Of a stretch of DNA of 64,000 nucleotides, positions 48,456 through 57,944 are shown piece by piece. The stretch comes from Oscillospiraceae bacterium (GTDB lineage: Bacteria > Bacillota > Clostridia > Oscillospirales > Oscillospiraceae): positions 1-64,000 of the forward strand of contig SVLJ01000009.1 in NCBI GenBank assembly GCA_015067995.1. Reading direction: 5' to 3'. Under the pieces are notes generated by a model. That model saw nothing but the letters and a program-made list of their open reading frames with translations, searched no databases and was not told the DNA's origin. The position numbers and the translations under genes were made by a program. Within the stretch, counting starts at the first letter, position 1, and every line of letters begins with the position of its first letter.

Positions 48456-50462
48456 ATGCCTGAGATCAAACAACTTTCCGCCCATGTGGCGGATCTCATC
48501 GCCGCCGGTGAGGTGGTGGAGCGTCCTGCCAGCGTAGTGAAGGAACTGGTGGAAAACGCGCTGGACGCCGGCGCCACTGCCGTTACGGTGGAGATCCGCA
48601 ATGGCGGTATGAGTCTCATCCGCGTTACGGACAACGGCTGCGGCATTGCGCCGGAGCAGTTGCCCACGGCGTTTTTGCGCCATGCCACCTCCAAGCTGCG
48701 GACGGAGGAGGATCTGGCGGCTATCCGCACGCTGGGCTTCCGCGGTGAGGCTCTGGCGGCCATTGCCGCGGTCAGTCGGGTGGAGATCGCCACCTGTCAG
48801 ACCGGCAGGGGGGAGGGAGCATCCCTTTCTCTGGAGGGCGGTATTCCCGGCACAGTTTGCCCGGAGGGCGTGCCGCAGGGCACGACCATCCGTGTCAGGG
48901 ATCTTTTTTACAATACGCCTGCCCGGTTGAAGTTTATGAAAAAGGACAGCGCTGAGACTGCGGCGGTGAATGGACTGCTGCAGCATCTGGCACTGTCCCG
49001 CCCAGATGTGTCCTTCCGTTTCATCAAGGACGGCACGGAGGCTCTCCACACGCCCGGTGACGGAAAGCTGTCCTCCGCCGTGTACGCGGCACTGGGCCGG
49101 GAATTTGCCTCGTCTTTGCTGGAGATCTCCGGCAGCGGCGGTGAGATCAAGGTACATGGCTTTGTGACAAAGCCCCTGTTCGGCCGCGGCTCCCGCAGTA
49201 TGCAGATCTTCTTCGTCAACGGCCGGTTCATCAAGTCTCAGCTGCTGACCGCCGCGCTGGAGGAGGGCTACCGCAATCAGATCATGAAGGGCCGGTTCCC
49301 CGGCTGCGTTTTGTTTGTGAGCCTGCCCCATACGGCGGTGGATGTGAATGTCCATCCCGCCAAGACGCAGGTGAAGTTCGCCCGGGAGAAGGATATTTTT
49401 GACGCGGTGTATCACACCGTCATGGACGCGCTGGACAACGACGGCAAGCCGATTCCCACGGCAAAGCCGGTCAGCCAGCAGTCCAATCCCCGGCAGGACT
49501 TTTTCAAAACCATGACCGCCGGTGAGTTCCGGCAGAAGACCGAACAAAAACCTGCTGCCGCACCGGTTTCACGCCCTGCCTGGCATACGGAGCGGACAAC
49601 GCCTGCCGTGCGGGTATCAGACGTGGAGAAGGCGGAGCAGATCTATCAGACCAGACAGACCAAGCCGACGCCAAGACCTGCGATTCCCAATCTCCGCCCT
49701 GTGACGGTGATTGCCGATGAAAAGGATGACGAGATCACTTCTGCACCTTCCGTAAAGCCTTTTGCACCTGCGGCACAGCCTGCCGCGCCTGCGGAGAAGC
49801 AGAGTGCGCCGCTGCAGGAAAAACCCATTGTCCCTGCTGTTACGGAGGAACGGCAGACCGCCATGGAGTTGCCTCAGGAGACGCTGCTGCCCAAACGGGA
49901 GCAGCCTTGGCGCATTGCCGGTGAGATTCTGCGTACATACATCATCTGCGAAGCAGAGGATGGCGTCATCTGGTTGATTGACAAGCATGCCGCCCACGAG
50001 CGCATCCACTTTGACCGCCTCATGGCGGCGAAGGAGCCGGTTACCGCCCAGCGTTTGCTGCGTCCTGTGGCGGCGGAACTGGGAAAGGAAGACGCTGCGG
50101 TTCTGTTGGAGAATACGGAGCTGCTGGCAGAGCTGGGCTTTGCCTGTGAGGATTTCGGCGGCGACACGGTGCTGGTGCGGGAGGTTCCTGCGGATATGGA
50201 CGCGGAGGATACCACCGCCACACTGGAGGAACTGGCTCAGAAGCTGCGCACCGGACGGGATCCGGCGGAGCGCAGGGAGCACATGTTCCACACCATGGCC
50301 TGCAAGGCGGCCATCAAGGCCGGTATGGTCTCCGATCCTGCCGAGCTGCGGGTGCTGGCAGATCGGGTGCAGTCCGGTGAGATCAAATATTGCCCCCATG
50401 GACGTCCCGTAGCGGTGAAGCTGACTCGCTATGAGCTGGAGAAGATGTTCAAGCGGGCATAA
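48456..50462 (+). CDS. mutL: DNA mismatch repair protein MutL
   Basis: 668 residues from ATG 48456 (ACGAGGTG upstream). GHKL ATPase motifs ELVENALDAGA, DNGCGI, TLGFRGEAL; MutL signature FYNTPARLKF; a long Pro/Ala/Glu linker (about 345-480); C-terminal dimerisation/endonuclease domain with LIDKHAAHERIHFDRL, MACKAAIKAG and CPHGRP, which are the zinc-endonuclease motifs of MutL proteins in bacteria lacking MutH. Confidence 0.96.
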   Translation: MPEIKQLSAHVADLIAAGEVVERPASVVKELVENALDAGATAVTVEIRNGGMSLIRVTDNGCGIAPEQLPTAFLRHATSKLRTEEDLAAIRTLGFRGEALAAIAAVSRVEIATCQTGRGEGASLSLEGGIPGTVCPEGVPQGTTIRVRDLFYNTPARLKFMKKDSAETAAVNGLLQHLALSRPDVSFRFIKDGTEALHTPGDGKLSSAVYAALGREFASSLLEISGSGGEIKVHGFVTKPLFGRGSRSMQIFFVNGRFIKSQLLTAALEEGYRNQIMKGRFPGCVLFVSLPHTAVDVNVHPAKTQVKFAREKDIFDAVYHTVMDALDNDGKPIPTAKPVSQQSNPRQDFFKTMTAGEFRQKTEQKPAAAPVSRPAWHTERTTPAVRVSDVEKAEQIYQTRQTKPTPRPAIPNLRPVTVIADEKDDEITSAPSVKPFAPAAQPAAPAEKQSAPLQEKPIVPAVTEERQTAMELPQETLLPKREQPWRIAGEILRTYIICEAEDGVIWLIDKHAAHERIHFDRLMAAKEPVTAQRLLRPVAAELGKEDAAVLLENTELLAELGFACEDFGGDTVLVREVPADMDAEDTTATLEELAQKLRTGRDPAERREHMFHTMACKAAIKAGMVSDPAELRVLADRVQSGEIKYCPHGRPVAVKLTRYELEKMFKRA

Positions 50463-50491
50463 TTTCCATTGAGAGAAAGGAGGAAACGGAT

Positions 50492-51436
50492 ATGGCCCCG
50501 AAAGTTTTGTGCGTGGTGGGTCCCACCGCGTCAGGCAAAACAAAAATGGGCGTACTGCTGGCAAAGCAGTACGGCGGCGAGGTGGTGTCCGTGGACTCCA
50601 TGCAGATTTACCGTGGTATGGCAGTAGGCACTGCCGCACCCACACCGGAGGAGCAGGAGGGAATTCCCCATCACATGGTGGCGGTGGCCGATCCTGCCGA
50701 GCAGTGGAGCGTGGCGAAATATGCGGAAGAAGCCACGGCAGTCATTGATGATATCTTGTCGCGGGGCAGGCTGCCGGTTCTGGTGGGCGGTACCGGCTTG
50801 TGGCTGGACGCTGTGATCCGCGGCCACGGCTTTGCCGGGGGACACGCCGGCGGCGAGATGCGTGAGCAGCTGCAGAAGGAATTTGAGACAGGCGGCATTG
50901 AGCCGCTGCTGGAGGAACTGCGGCGTGTCGATCCCGAAGCTGCGGAACGGCTGCATCCGGCGGATACCAAGCGCATTCTCCGGGCGTTGGAGGTCTGGCG
51001 GGAAACGGGAAAGACCATTACTGCCCATAACGCCGAGACGCAGACCATCCCGCCCCGGTATGACGCGCTGTATATAGGCCTCCGGTTTGCCGACAGACAG
51101 GACATGTGGTCTCTCATTGACCGCCGGGTGGATGCCATGGTAGATGACGGACTGCTGGAAGAAGTACAGAACCTTCTGGGCAGCGGTCTGCCCCGGAATG
51201 CCACGGCGCTGCAGGCCATCGGCTACAAGGAGTTCCTTGGCGTGCTGGAGGGAGAACGTACCATCGCCGATGCGCTGGCAGAGGTGAAGCTTCGTTCCCG
51301 GCAGTATGCCAAGCGCCAGCTTACCTGGCTGCGGCGAAACAAAGAAATTTTTTGGGTGGAATGGGAGAAAGATCGCGACTTTGCAAAAGCGCTCCGCATT
51401 TCGACAGAATATCTGTCTGCTCATGGCTTAAGATAG
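50492..51436 (+). CDS. miaA: tRNA dimethylallyltransferase MiaA
   Basis: 314 residues. P-loop [13 protein letters not shown] (about 8-20), [22 protein letters not shown], and the tRNA-binding [14 protein letters not shown]. Transfers the dimethylallyl group to A37 of tRNAs reading UNN codons. AAAGGAGGAAACGGAT precedes the ATG. Sits between mutL and hfq, a classic order. Confidence 0.96.
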   Translation: MAPKVLCVVGPTASGKTKMGVLLAKQYGGEVVSVDSMQIYRGMAVGTAAPTPEEQEGIPHHMVAVADPAEQWSVAKYAEEATAVIDDILSRGRLPVLVGGTGLWLDAVIRGHGFAGGHAGGEMREQLQKEFETGGIEPLLEELRRVDPEAAERLHPADTKRILRALEVWRETGKTITAHNAETQTIPPRYDALYIGLRFADRQDMWSLIDRRVDAMVDDGLLEEVQNLLGSGLPRNATALQAIGYKEFLGVLEGERTIADALAEVKLRSRQYAKRQLTWLRRNKEIFWVEWEKDRDFAKALRISTEYLSAHGLR

Positions 51437-51497
51437 CTTCGGCGGGCAGAAAAAACAGGATTGCTGTCCGCGAAAACAGAAAAAGGAGCGGACAAGC

Positions 51498-51746
51498 ATG
51501 CAAAACAAGGCAAATCTGCAGGAGATTTTTCTCCTCAAAGCAAGAAGGGACAGAGTTCCCGTAACACTGTTCCTGATGAACGGCTTTCAGCTTCGGGGCA
51601 TCATCACCGGTTATGACGCATTTGTGGTGGTTCTGGACACCGAGGGAAAGCAGCAGGTCATTTACAAGCACGCCATCTCCACGGTAGTCCCCATACGGCC
51701 TGTGGATCTGAATGATGACCGGGGAGGCGGTGCGGCACTGAAGTAA
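51498..51746 (+). CDS. hfq: RNA chaperone Hfq
   Basis: 82 residues. Sm1 motif with [20 protein letters not shown] and [15 protein letters not shown]; Sm2 with [10 protein letters not shown], the KHAI hallmark. Hexameric ring binding small RNAs and poly(A). Its presence means that small-RNA regulation is possible in this organism, relevant to the structured elements noted elsewhere. Confidence 0.95.
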   Translation: MQNKANLQEIFLLKARRDRVPVTLFLMNGFQLRGIITGYDAFVVVLDTEGKQQVIYKHAISTVVPIRPVDLNDDRGGGAALK

Positions 51747-51755
51747 GGAGTGTCC

Positions 51756-52976
51756 ATGAAGAACACCTCGATAGGATTCAAAATCACAACTGCCATCCTG
51801 TGTCTTGTGACAGTGGGCTATTTCTGTCTGCAGGGCTATCGGTATTTTACCGACCCGCTGACCACATCGCCTGCCTATACATATCAGGTGGAGCAGAGCG
51901 TCACCGTCACCGGCTGGGTGGTACGGGAGGAGCAGGTGCTGCAGGCACCGGCCACCGGTATTTTACAGCTGTCCCGTTCCGAAGGAGAGCGTGTCTCCAA
52001 AGGTGGACAGGTGGCCATGATCTACGACAATCAGGCTGCGCTGGATCGTCAGGAGGAGATCGAGGATCTGGCAGACCGCATTGCGCAGCTGAAATATGCA
52101 AAGGAATCCGCCATGAACAGCGAAGCGGTGCTGCGGCTGGACAATCAGATCATCACCGGCATTCTGGAGCTGCGAAGCGCCGTAACGGCTCAGCGGCTGG
52201 ATACGGCGGATGCCAGCCTGTCCGAACTGCGGACCTTTGTTCTGAAGCGTGATTACTCCTATTCCGGCGGCGAGGATCTGGATGCGCAGCTCAAGCAGCT
52301 GGAGTCCCGGCTGAAGACGCTGCAGGGGCAGTCTATCGTTACCCGCAAGCAGGTGAAAGCGCCGGTGGGTGGCCTGTATTCTGCTGTGGCAGACGGATAT
52401 GAAACTGTGCTGACACCCCAGACGGCAGAGGCAATGCTTCCGGCGGATCTGGAACGGCTCAGCAAGGATCCTGCGGTGTCCTCCCGTGTGGGCAAGCTGA
52501 TCACCGGTGACACCTGGTACTATCTCTTCTCTGCATCGGCGGAGTCTCTGGGCAAAATGGCGCAGGGACAGAGGGTTTCTCTCCGTTTTGCGTCCTCCAG
52601 CGCAGAGGATCTGGAGATGTGGGTGAAGTCCATCCGCATTGACGAGAATGGACAGGCGGCGGTGCTGCTGAGCAGTAAGGAAAAGCAGTCCCAGATCACT
52701 CTGCTTCGCCAGCAGAGCGCGGATATTATCTGGAATACCATCGAGGGGATCCGTGTTCCAGCTGCCGCTATCCGGGTGGACAGCGAGGGACGCACGGGAA
52801 TCTACTGTATTGTGGGAATGAATGCCCGGTTCAAGCCGGTGGAGGTCATGTATACCAGCGATGACGGCTATACGCTGGTTCGCGGCCTGTCAGACAGTGA
52901 AAAAACCAGGCTGCGCCCCGGTGACAGTGTCATTGTGACGGCGTATGGCCTGTATGACGGCAAAGTGATCGGCTGA
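51756..52976 (+). CDS. HlyD-like membrane fusion/adaptor protein
   Basis: 406 residues from ATG 51756 (AAGGAG upstream). One N-terminal transmembrane helix (about 8-28), a biotinyl/lipoyl-like domain start (SVTVTGWVVREEQVLQAPAT, SEGERVSKGGQVAMIYD), a coiled-coil region (RQEEIEDLADRIAQLKYAKE), then barrel domains. Resembles HlyD/RND adaptors but in a Gram-positive genome without an adjacent export pump. It precedes yggS-sepF-divIVA, suggesting an envelope or division-linked job. Confidence 0.75.
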   Translation: MKNTSIGFKITTAILCLVTVGYFCLQGYRYFTDPLTTSPAYTYQVEQSVTVTGWVVREEQVLQAPATGILQLSRSEGERVSKGGQVAMIYDNQAALDRQEEIEDLADRIAQLKYAKESAMNSEAVLRLDNQIITGILELRSAVTAQRLDTADASLSELRTFVLKRDYSYSGGEDLDAQLKQLESRLKTLQGQSIVTRKQVKAPVGGLYSAVADGYETVLTPQTAEAMLPADLERLSKDPAVSSRVGKLITGDTWYYLFSASAESLGKMAQGQRVSLRFASSSAEDLEMWVKSIRIDENGQAAVLLSSKEKQSQITLLRQQSADIIWNTIEGIRVPAAAIRVDSEGRTGIYCIVGMNARFKPVEVMYTSDDGYTLVRGLSDSEKTRLRPGDSVIVTAYGLYDGKVIG

Positions 52977-53003
52977 TGCCGGGAAAGGACAGAGAAAAGA
53001 AAG

Positions 53004-53696
53004 ATGTCTATCACGGAAAACATCCGCCGGGTGCGGGCTGAAATCGCGGAGGCTGCTGCAGCGGCAGGCCGCCGTCCGGAGGAAATCACGCTGGTAGGCG
53101 CCAGCAAAATGAACGATACGGCTGCTTGCCGGGAGGCGGTGGCTGGCGGCATTGATGCATTGGGTGAAAACCGGGTGCAGGAACTGCTGAAAAAGTATGC
53201 CGAGGATGCTTATATCGGCGCACCGCTGCACTTCATCGGACATCTCCAACGTAATAAGGTGCGCCAGATCGTAGGCAAGGTGGATCTCATCCAGTCTGTC
53301 GGTTCGCTGGAATTGCTGGCGGAGATCCAGCGCTGCGCAGAGAAGCTGGATCTGGTGCAGAATGTGCTGCTGGAGGTGAACATCGGCGGCGAGGAAAGCA
53401 AAAGCGGCTTTGCGCCGGAGGCGGTGTATGCTGCGGCCCAGCAGGCGCTGGAACTGCCCAATATCCGTGCCCTGGGACTGATGACGATCCCACCGGTTGA
53501 GGTGAACCCTGGAGACAGCACACAATATTTTGAAAAAGTCCGGGCTCTGTATGTTGACATGAACTCGAATTTGTTCCATAATAAATTAGAATGCCTGTCC
53601 ATGGGCATGAGTGGAGACTTTGCGCAGGCCATTCGTGCCGGTGCCACTATGGTGCGTGTAGGCACCGCCATTTTCGGCACCCGCGATTATACCTGA
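53004..53696 (+). CDS. YggS-family PLP homeostasis protein
   Basis: 230 residues, TIM-barrel alanine-racemase N-domain fold. VGASKMND with the PLP lysine (about residue 35), LGENRVQELLKKY, LHFIGHLQRNKV, LEVNIGGEESKSGF, LGLMTIPP, LSMGMSGDFAQAIRAGATMV, VRVGTAIFG. Binds and buffers pyridoxal phosphate. In Firmicutes it commonly precedes sepF in the ylm division cluster, as here. Confidence 0.93.
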   Translation: MSITENIRRVRAEIAEAAAAAGRRPEEITLVGASKMNDTAACREAVAGGIDALGENRVQELLKKYAEDAYIGAPLHFIGHLQRNKVRQIVGKVDLIQSVGSLELLAEIQRCAEKLDLVQNVLLEVNIGGEESKSGFAPEAVYAAAQQALELPNIRALGLMTIPPVEVNPGDSTQYFEKVRALYVDMNSNLFHNKLECLSMGMSGDFAQAIRAGATMVRVGTAIFGTRDYT

Positions 53697-53743
53697 TGGA
53701 CATGATGTGAATAATGGGCAGACTGCCCGGTGGGAGGCTTGGT

Positions 53744-54184
53744 ATGAGCTTTTTGGACGAACTGAAAAAATGGACGCATCCTTATGACGACGAGGACGAT
53801 GATTTCGAAGAAGAATTCGAAGAAGTGCCCCGCAAGGAGACTGCTTTTGAGGAGCGCCGCAGCAGAGTGGAGAGCCGCAACAACAAGGTCGTCAACATCC
53901 ACGCAACCACGCAGCTGAAGGTGGTGCTGGTGAAGCCGGAACGTTTTGAAAACGCTTCTGAGATCGCCGATCATCTGAAAGACAAGCGCACGGTGGTCAT
54001 CAATCTGGAATCCACCAACAAGGATATTGCCCGCAGACTGATTGACTTCCTTTCCGGTGTTGCTTATGCCGGCGAAGGCAAGATCAAGAAGGTGGCGGCC
54101 AATACCTATATCATCACGCCATATCATGTGGACATTGAGGGCGATCTTATCGACGAACTGGAAAACAACGGTCTGTATTTTTGA
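53744..54184 (+). CDS. sepF: Cell division protein SepF
   Basis: 146 residues from ATG 53744 (GGGAGG upstream). N-terminal amphipathic membrane helix (MSFLDELKKWTHPY), an acidic linker (DDEDDDFEEEFEE), and the C-terminal SepF fold with VVINLESTNKDIARRLIDFL, SGVAYAGEGKIKKVAANTYI. Membrane anchor and filament former for FtsZ. Confidence 0.95.
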   Translation: MSFLDELKKWTHPYDDEDDDFEEEFEEVPRKETAFEERRSRVESRNNKVVNIHATTQLKVVLVKPERFENASEIADHLKDKRTVVINLESTNKDIARRLIDFLSGVAYAGEGKIKKVAANTYIITPYHVDIEGDLIDELENNGLYF

Positions 54185-54212
54185 TCAATAAAGAGAGCAG
54201 GGGGATTTGAGT

Positions 54213-54947
54213 ATGCTGACACCGCAGGAAGTCTCCAGTCACGCCTTTCCGAAGGCGGTCATGGGCGGCTACAATATGAGTTCTGTGGATGAGTTTCTGG
54301 ACGAACTCACCGATGATTACAGCGCATTGTACAAGGAAAATGCAGCACTGAAAGCCAAGCTGAAGGTGCTGGTAGAAAAGGTGGAGGACTATCGTGCCAC
54401 GGAAGACTCTATGCGCGCCACGCTGCTGACTGCCCAGAAGATGGCGGACAGCATCGTCCGTGAAGCGGAAACCAAGCGTGATATGATTCTGGCCCGTGCC
54501 GATCTGGATGTGCAGGACCGGATCACCGAACTGAAGGCCGTTATGGAGGCCAACGAGAAGCGCATGCAAATCGGACAGCAGGAGCTGGCCGGATTCATTG
54601 CTGCTGTGCGTGACGTCTGCCAGCGTGAGATGGATGCACTGGAGCGCCTGCCGGAGCTGCCGGTGGACATCAAGCGGGTGGAGCCCGTTACCGTCACCCT
54701 GCCCGAGGATGCGGTGGAGAAGGAAGCCGCTGTGCTGGCAGAACTGGCAGAACTGACGGAGACAGCAGAAAACGTTGCTGAGCATGAGGACGTCAAGCTG
54801 GATCTGGGGGAAGAGAAGGAAGAGACCGAGGAGGATACCAAGGTGTATCCCGAGGGCAATCCCTTTGTGCCGGAAGGTGATCCCCGCAGTACCCGCCGGA
54901 TCGATCTCACCGAACTGAAGTTCGGCCGCAACTACGGAAAAGACTGA
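54213..54947 (+). CDS. DivIVA-domain protein
   Basis: 244 residues from ATG 54213; TTG 54207 is also in frame. N-terminal DivIVA lipid-binding domain (MLTPQEVSSHAFPKAVMGGY, NMSSVDEFLDELTDDY) followed by coiled coil to about residue 140 and an acidic C-terminal tail. Targets curved membrane at septum and poles; last of the yggS-sepF-divIVA series. Confidence 0.9.
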   Translation: MLTPQEVSSHAFPKAVMGGYNMSSVDEFLDELTDDYSALYKENAALKAKLKVLVEKVEDYRATEDSMRATLLTAQKMADSIVREAETKRDMILARADLDVQDRITELKAVMEANEKRMQIGQQELAGFIAAVRDVCQREMDALERLPELPVDIKRVEPVTVTLPEDAVEKEAAVLAELAELTETAENVAEHEDVKLDLGEEKEETEEDTKVYPEGNPFVPEGDPRSTRRIDLTELKFGRNYGKD

Positions 54948-54953
54948 ACTGTG

Positions 54954-54982
54954 GGAGGCGGTGGAAGCACCGCCTCCTTTTT
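54954..54982 (+). terminator. Terminator after divIVA
   Basis: 10-bp stem GGAGGCGGTG / CACCGCCTCC, GAAG loop, TTTTT. Confidence 0.88.
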
Positions 54983-55008
54983 CAAACGAAACAAGGATAG
55001 GAGACAAT

Positions 55009-55887
55009 ATGGAACAACGCCCCATCATTGCCATTCTGTATGATTTTGATAAGACTCTCTGCACCACCGACATGCAGAACTATGCGTTCATTCCCAGTCT
55101 GGGCATGACGCCCGGTGAATTCTGGAAGGAAGCCAATACCTTCGGACATGAACACAAAATGGACGGAATTCTGGCCTATATGTTCACTATGATCCGCAAG
55201 TCGGCGGAGAAGGGGGTTCCATTTACCCGGGAATCTCTGGTGGAAAAAGGTCGGGACATTGTGCTGTTCCCTGGGGTGGAGGACTGGTTTAGCCGCATCA
55301 ATGAGTATGGTCTCAGTCAGGGTGCGGATGTAGAACATTATGTGATTTCTTCCGGATTGCGGGAGATCATAGAGGGTTCCTCCATCAGCCATGAATTCAA
55401 GGAGATCTATGCCGGTGAATTCTACTATGATGAAAACGGACGCCCCCTCTGGCCCAAGCTGGCGGTGAATTTTACTGCTAAGACCCAGTTTGTCTACCGC
55501 ATCAATAAGGGTGTGCTGGACGTGTCCAACGACAAGGATCTCAACGACTCCATGCCGGATGATAGCAAGCGCGTTCCCTTCCGGAACATGATTTATCTGG
55601 GTGATGGTCTTTCCGATGTGCCCTGTATGAAGATGATGCGTGCCTACGGCGGTCAAGCCATTGCCGTTTATCAGCCCGGCAGCCGTCAGGGTGTGGAGGA
55701 TCTTCTGGCCAAGGGGCGGGTGGATTATATGTTCCCGGCGGACTACAGAGCCGGCACCGCACTGGAGGCAACGCTGAAAGGAATTATCTGCCGCATGGCC
55801 ATCACGGATCGGCTGGCGCAGGAAAATGCCCGTCAGGTCAAGGCCATCGGACAGGGAGAACTGCCCTATCAGTCCAGTCTGTTCTGA
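55009..55887 (+). CDS. HAD-superfamily phosphatase
   Basis: 292 residues from ATG 55009 (AGGAG upstream). Motif I LYDFDKTLCTTD (nucleophile Asp), motif II VISSGL, motif III Lys region and motif IV IYLGDGLSDVPCMKMM. A large cap (about 25-120) is inserted between I and II. Close in layout to phosphoserine-phosphatase-like HAD proteins, but the substrate is unknown. Followed by the IS element. Confidence 0.85.
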   Translation: MEQRPIIAILYDFDKTLCTTDMQNYAFIPSLGMTPGEFWKEANTFGHEHKMDGILAYMFTMIRKSAEKGVPFTRESLVEKGRDIVLFPGVEDWFSRINEYGLSQGADVEHYVISSGLREIIEGSSISHEFKEIYAGEFYYDENGRPLWPKLAVNFTAKTQFVYRINKGVLDVSNDKDLNDSMPDDSKRVPFRNMIYLGDGLSDVPCMKMMRAYGGQAIAVYQPGSRQGVEDLLAKGRVDYMFPADYRAGTALEATLKGIICRMAITDRLAQENARQVKAIGQGELPYQSSLF

Positions 55888-56032
55888 AAGCAACTCAAGC
55901 CCGCAAGAAAGCCCTTGCGCCGAATGAAACTGCACCCCATTTGTTAGACAGTATGATATACTATCTGTGTGGATGTGGTATAATAAACTGGACACCAAGT
56001 TAAGAGCGAATGCGAAAGGTGGTCAGTTAAAC

Positions 56033-56326
56033 ATGAAACGTGCCGTATACGATAAGCAGTTTAAAATGGCATCGGTGAAACATGCCCAGAGTACGGATCA
56101 GTCTGTCAGTGAGGTAGCAAAAACACTCGGCATCAGCGGGAGTACTCTGCGTCGATGGATTAATGAATACGATCAATATGGAGAAAGTGCGTTCCCAGGG
56201 CATGGGAACGCACTTTTCAATTCCACGTATGAGGTCAAAAAGCTTCAAAAGCAGATTGAAGAATTGAAATTGGAGAATGAAATATTAAAAAAACTCCAGG
56301 CCTTCTTGAAGCAAAAGAATGCGTGA
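56033..56326 (+). CDS. IS3-family OrfA
   Basis: 97 residues: HTH (VSEVAKTLGISGSTLRRWIN) followed by a leucine-zipper-like coiled coil (LQKQIEELKLENEILKKLQ). Binds the IS ends. A stretch of seven A (56287-56293) in the zipper region is a -1 frameshift site that would fuse it to OrfB. Confidence 0.9.
   Translation: MKRAVYDKQFKMASVKHAQSTDQSVSEVAKTLGISGSTLRRWINEYDQYGESAFPGHGNALFNSTYEVKKLQKQIEELKLENEILKKLQAFLKQKNA
56287..56293 (+). other. Programmed -1 frameshift site A7
   Basis: In-frame TTA AAA AAA in orfA; slipping back one base leads into an open frame (KKTPGLLEAKECVRFQFLKE) that continues into OrfB, as in IS150-group OrfAB production. Confidence 0.7.
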
Positions 56327-57180
56327 GATTTCAGTTTCTTAAAGAACATCAGAAAAAATACAACATCAAGAAGGCGTGTAAAATTCTCAAAGTCTCACGC
56401 TCTGGATACTATGATTACTTGAAGCGTAGAAAAAGTAGTAGAGCAATTGAAAATGAAGCTTTAACAGAAATGATTGAGGATATCTTTGAAAAGAATAAAG
56501 GGCGCTACGGTGCACGAAGAATCCAATTGATACTAGAACGCCAGGGAGTAAAAATCAACCAAAAACGAGTTTCAAAACTTATGAGCGCTCGCGGACTAAT
56601 TGCAAAAGGAACTCGCAAGGCCTATCGTAAAGTTAAGAAAGGCACTCCCTGTGAAGAAAAAGAAAATATCCTTAATCGCGTTTTTACAGCAAATGCGCGT
56701 AATAAAGTTTGGGTTGGAGATATCACTTATGTCCCAACAAAGCATGGTTTCCTCTATCTCGCAGTTTTCATAGACATTTTCTCCCGAAAGGTTACCGGAT
56801 GGGCCATGGACACGAGAATCCGTGATAGCTTGGTTCTTTCGGCCCTAAACCAAGCTATAGGAAGAGAACATCCGGAAAAGGGGCTAATTGTCCACACTGA
56901 CCGAGGATCTCAATATACTTCTCAACGATTCCAAGCACTTTTAAACCGGTATGGTTTCGTGCAAAGCATGAGCCGAAAAGGAAACCCATATGACAATGCA
57001 ATTATGGAGTCATTTTACCGAACCTTAAAAAGAGAGCTTGTTCAAGATGCCCATTACGAGAATCCTGAACAAGCTCGGCAGGACATATTCAGATATATTG
57101 AACTTTACTACAACACAGAGCGAATTCATTCCGCGCTTGGCTGGCTTAGTCCAGCGCAATTTGAAAGCCAAAATGCTTAA
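56323..57180 (+). CDS. IS3-family OrfB transposase
   Basis: 285 residues, -1 frame to OrfA, annotated from GTG 56323 (overlap GTGA). HTH_21 region (RYGARRIQLILERQGVKINQ), rve integrase core with the DDE triad: D in VWVGDITYVP, D in IVHTDRGSQYTS, E in YDNAIMESFYRTLKRE. Complete to a typical C-terminus (ALGWLSPAQFE). Probably made as an OrfAB fusion. Confidence 0.92.
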   Translation: MRFQFLKEHQKKYNIKKACKILKVSRSGYYDYLKRRKSSRAIENEALTEMIEDIFEKNKGRYGARRIQLILERQGVKINQKRVSKLMSARGLIAKGTRKAYRKVKKGTPCEEKENILNRVFTANARNKVWVGDITYVPTKHGFLYLAVFIDIFSRKVTGWAMDTRIRDSLVLSALNQAIGREHPEKGLIVHTDRGSQYTSQRFQALLNRYGFVQSMSRKGNPYDNAIMESFYRTLKRELVQDAHYENPEQARQDIFRYIELYYNTERIHSALGWLSPAQFESQNA

Positions 57181-57282
57181 AAAACCTTATCTTTTTGTCC
57201 AGTTTTTCTTGACTGCTCCAATTTTTCCTCTGAAATATTGTCTAACTTTTTGGGATCACTTCACGTCGGCGCTTTGTGAGGC

Positions 57283-57933
57283 TTATTTTATTTTTCCTAA
57301 CTTAGCTATGTTGGCAATAACGATCAGCGTGGTTTCTGCTTCAAGAGGTTGTTCGGGATTGATATTTACGTTTACCCTTTCACCTTTTTTGATAGCAACG
57401 ATATTGAAACCATATTTTTTTCGGAGATTTAATTCAATCAAATTTTTGCCATGCCACTCATCTCTCACATCGATCTCGATCATTGACACATCTTTCGACA
57501 GAGAGATCATATCAATAAAACCAGAGCTAAGTAGGTTCTTGGCAAGACGGATGCCGGACTCGTTCTCGGGAAATACCACTTTGTCCGCACCTACACGAAG
57601 CAATATCTTTTGTTGCATCTCGTTTGCACATTTTGCTATAACATTTTTTACGCCCACTTCCTTGCAGAGCGTGACAGCCATTACACTTGCTTCAAGATTA
57701 CTTGCCATACAAACGACCACAGTATCGATGTTGCTAATACCAAGGCGCGATATGACCTCTGAATCGGTTACATCCGCACACTTGCAAACAGGCAAATATG
57801 CTGCTGCATCATTCACAATTTTTTGCTCGGCATCTACTGCAATAACCTCCATGCCATTCTCGACCAGTTCTCTTGCTACTGCTCTCCCGTATCTTCCAAG
57901 TCCGAAGACTGCGTATGTTTTCTTTGCTTTCAT
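57283..57933 (-). CDS. TrkA/KtrA potassium channel regulatory subunit
   Basis: 216 residues from ATG 57933 (AAGGAG upstream). Rossmann RCK_N domain FGLGRYGRAVARELVENGM (GxGxxG) with acidic residue in VDAEQ, then RCK_C domain from about residue 135. Gates the TrkH/KtrB channel in response to nucleotides. Encoded 11 bp after trkH, same operon. AT-richer codons than most neighbours. Confidence 0.92.
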   Translation of the reverse strand: MKAKKTYAVFGLGRYGRAVARELVENGMEVIAVDAEQKIVNDAAAYLPVCKCADVTDSEVISRLGISNIDTVVVCMASNLEASVMAVTLCKEVGVKNVIAKCANEMQQKILLRVGADKVVFPENESGIRLAKNLLSSGFIDMISLSKDVSMIEIDVRDEWHGKNLIELNLRKKYGFNIVAIKKGERVNVNINPEQPLEAETTLIVIANIAKLGKIK

Positions 57934-57944
57934 AGGATTCTCCT

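Larger units (their letters stand above)
55925..57220 (+). mobile_element. IS3-family (IS150-like) insertion sequence
   Basis: About 1.3 kb, AT-richer than its surroundings. Contains orfA and orfB in overlapping frames. Left end TGAAACTGCACCCC near 55925 and right end (reverse complement TGGAGCAGTCAAG, 57220) form a poor terminal match; an inner better-matching repeat AACTGGACA is at 55986-55994 and, inverted, 57196-57204. No clear target duplication was found, so the exact ends are uncertain. The transposase frames look intact. Confidence 0.85.
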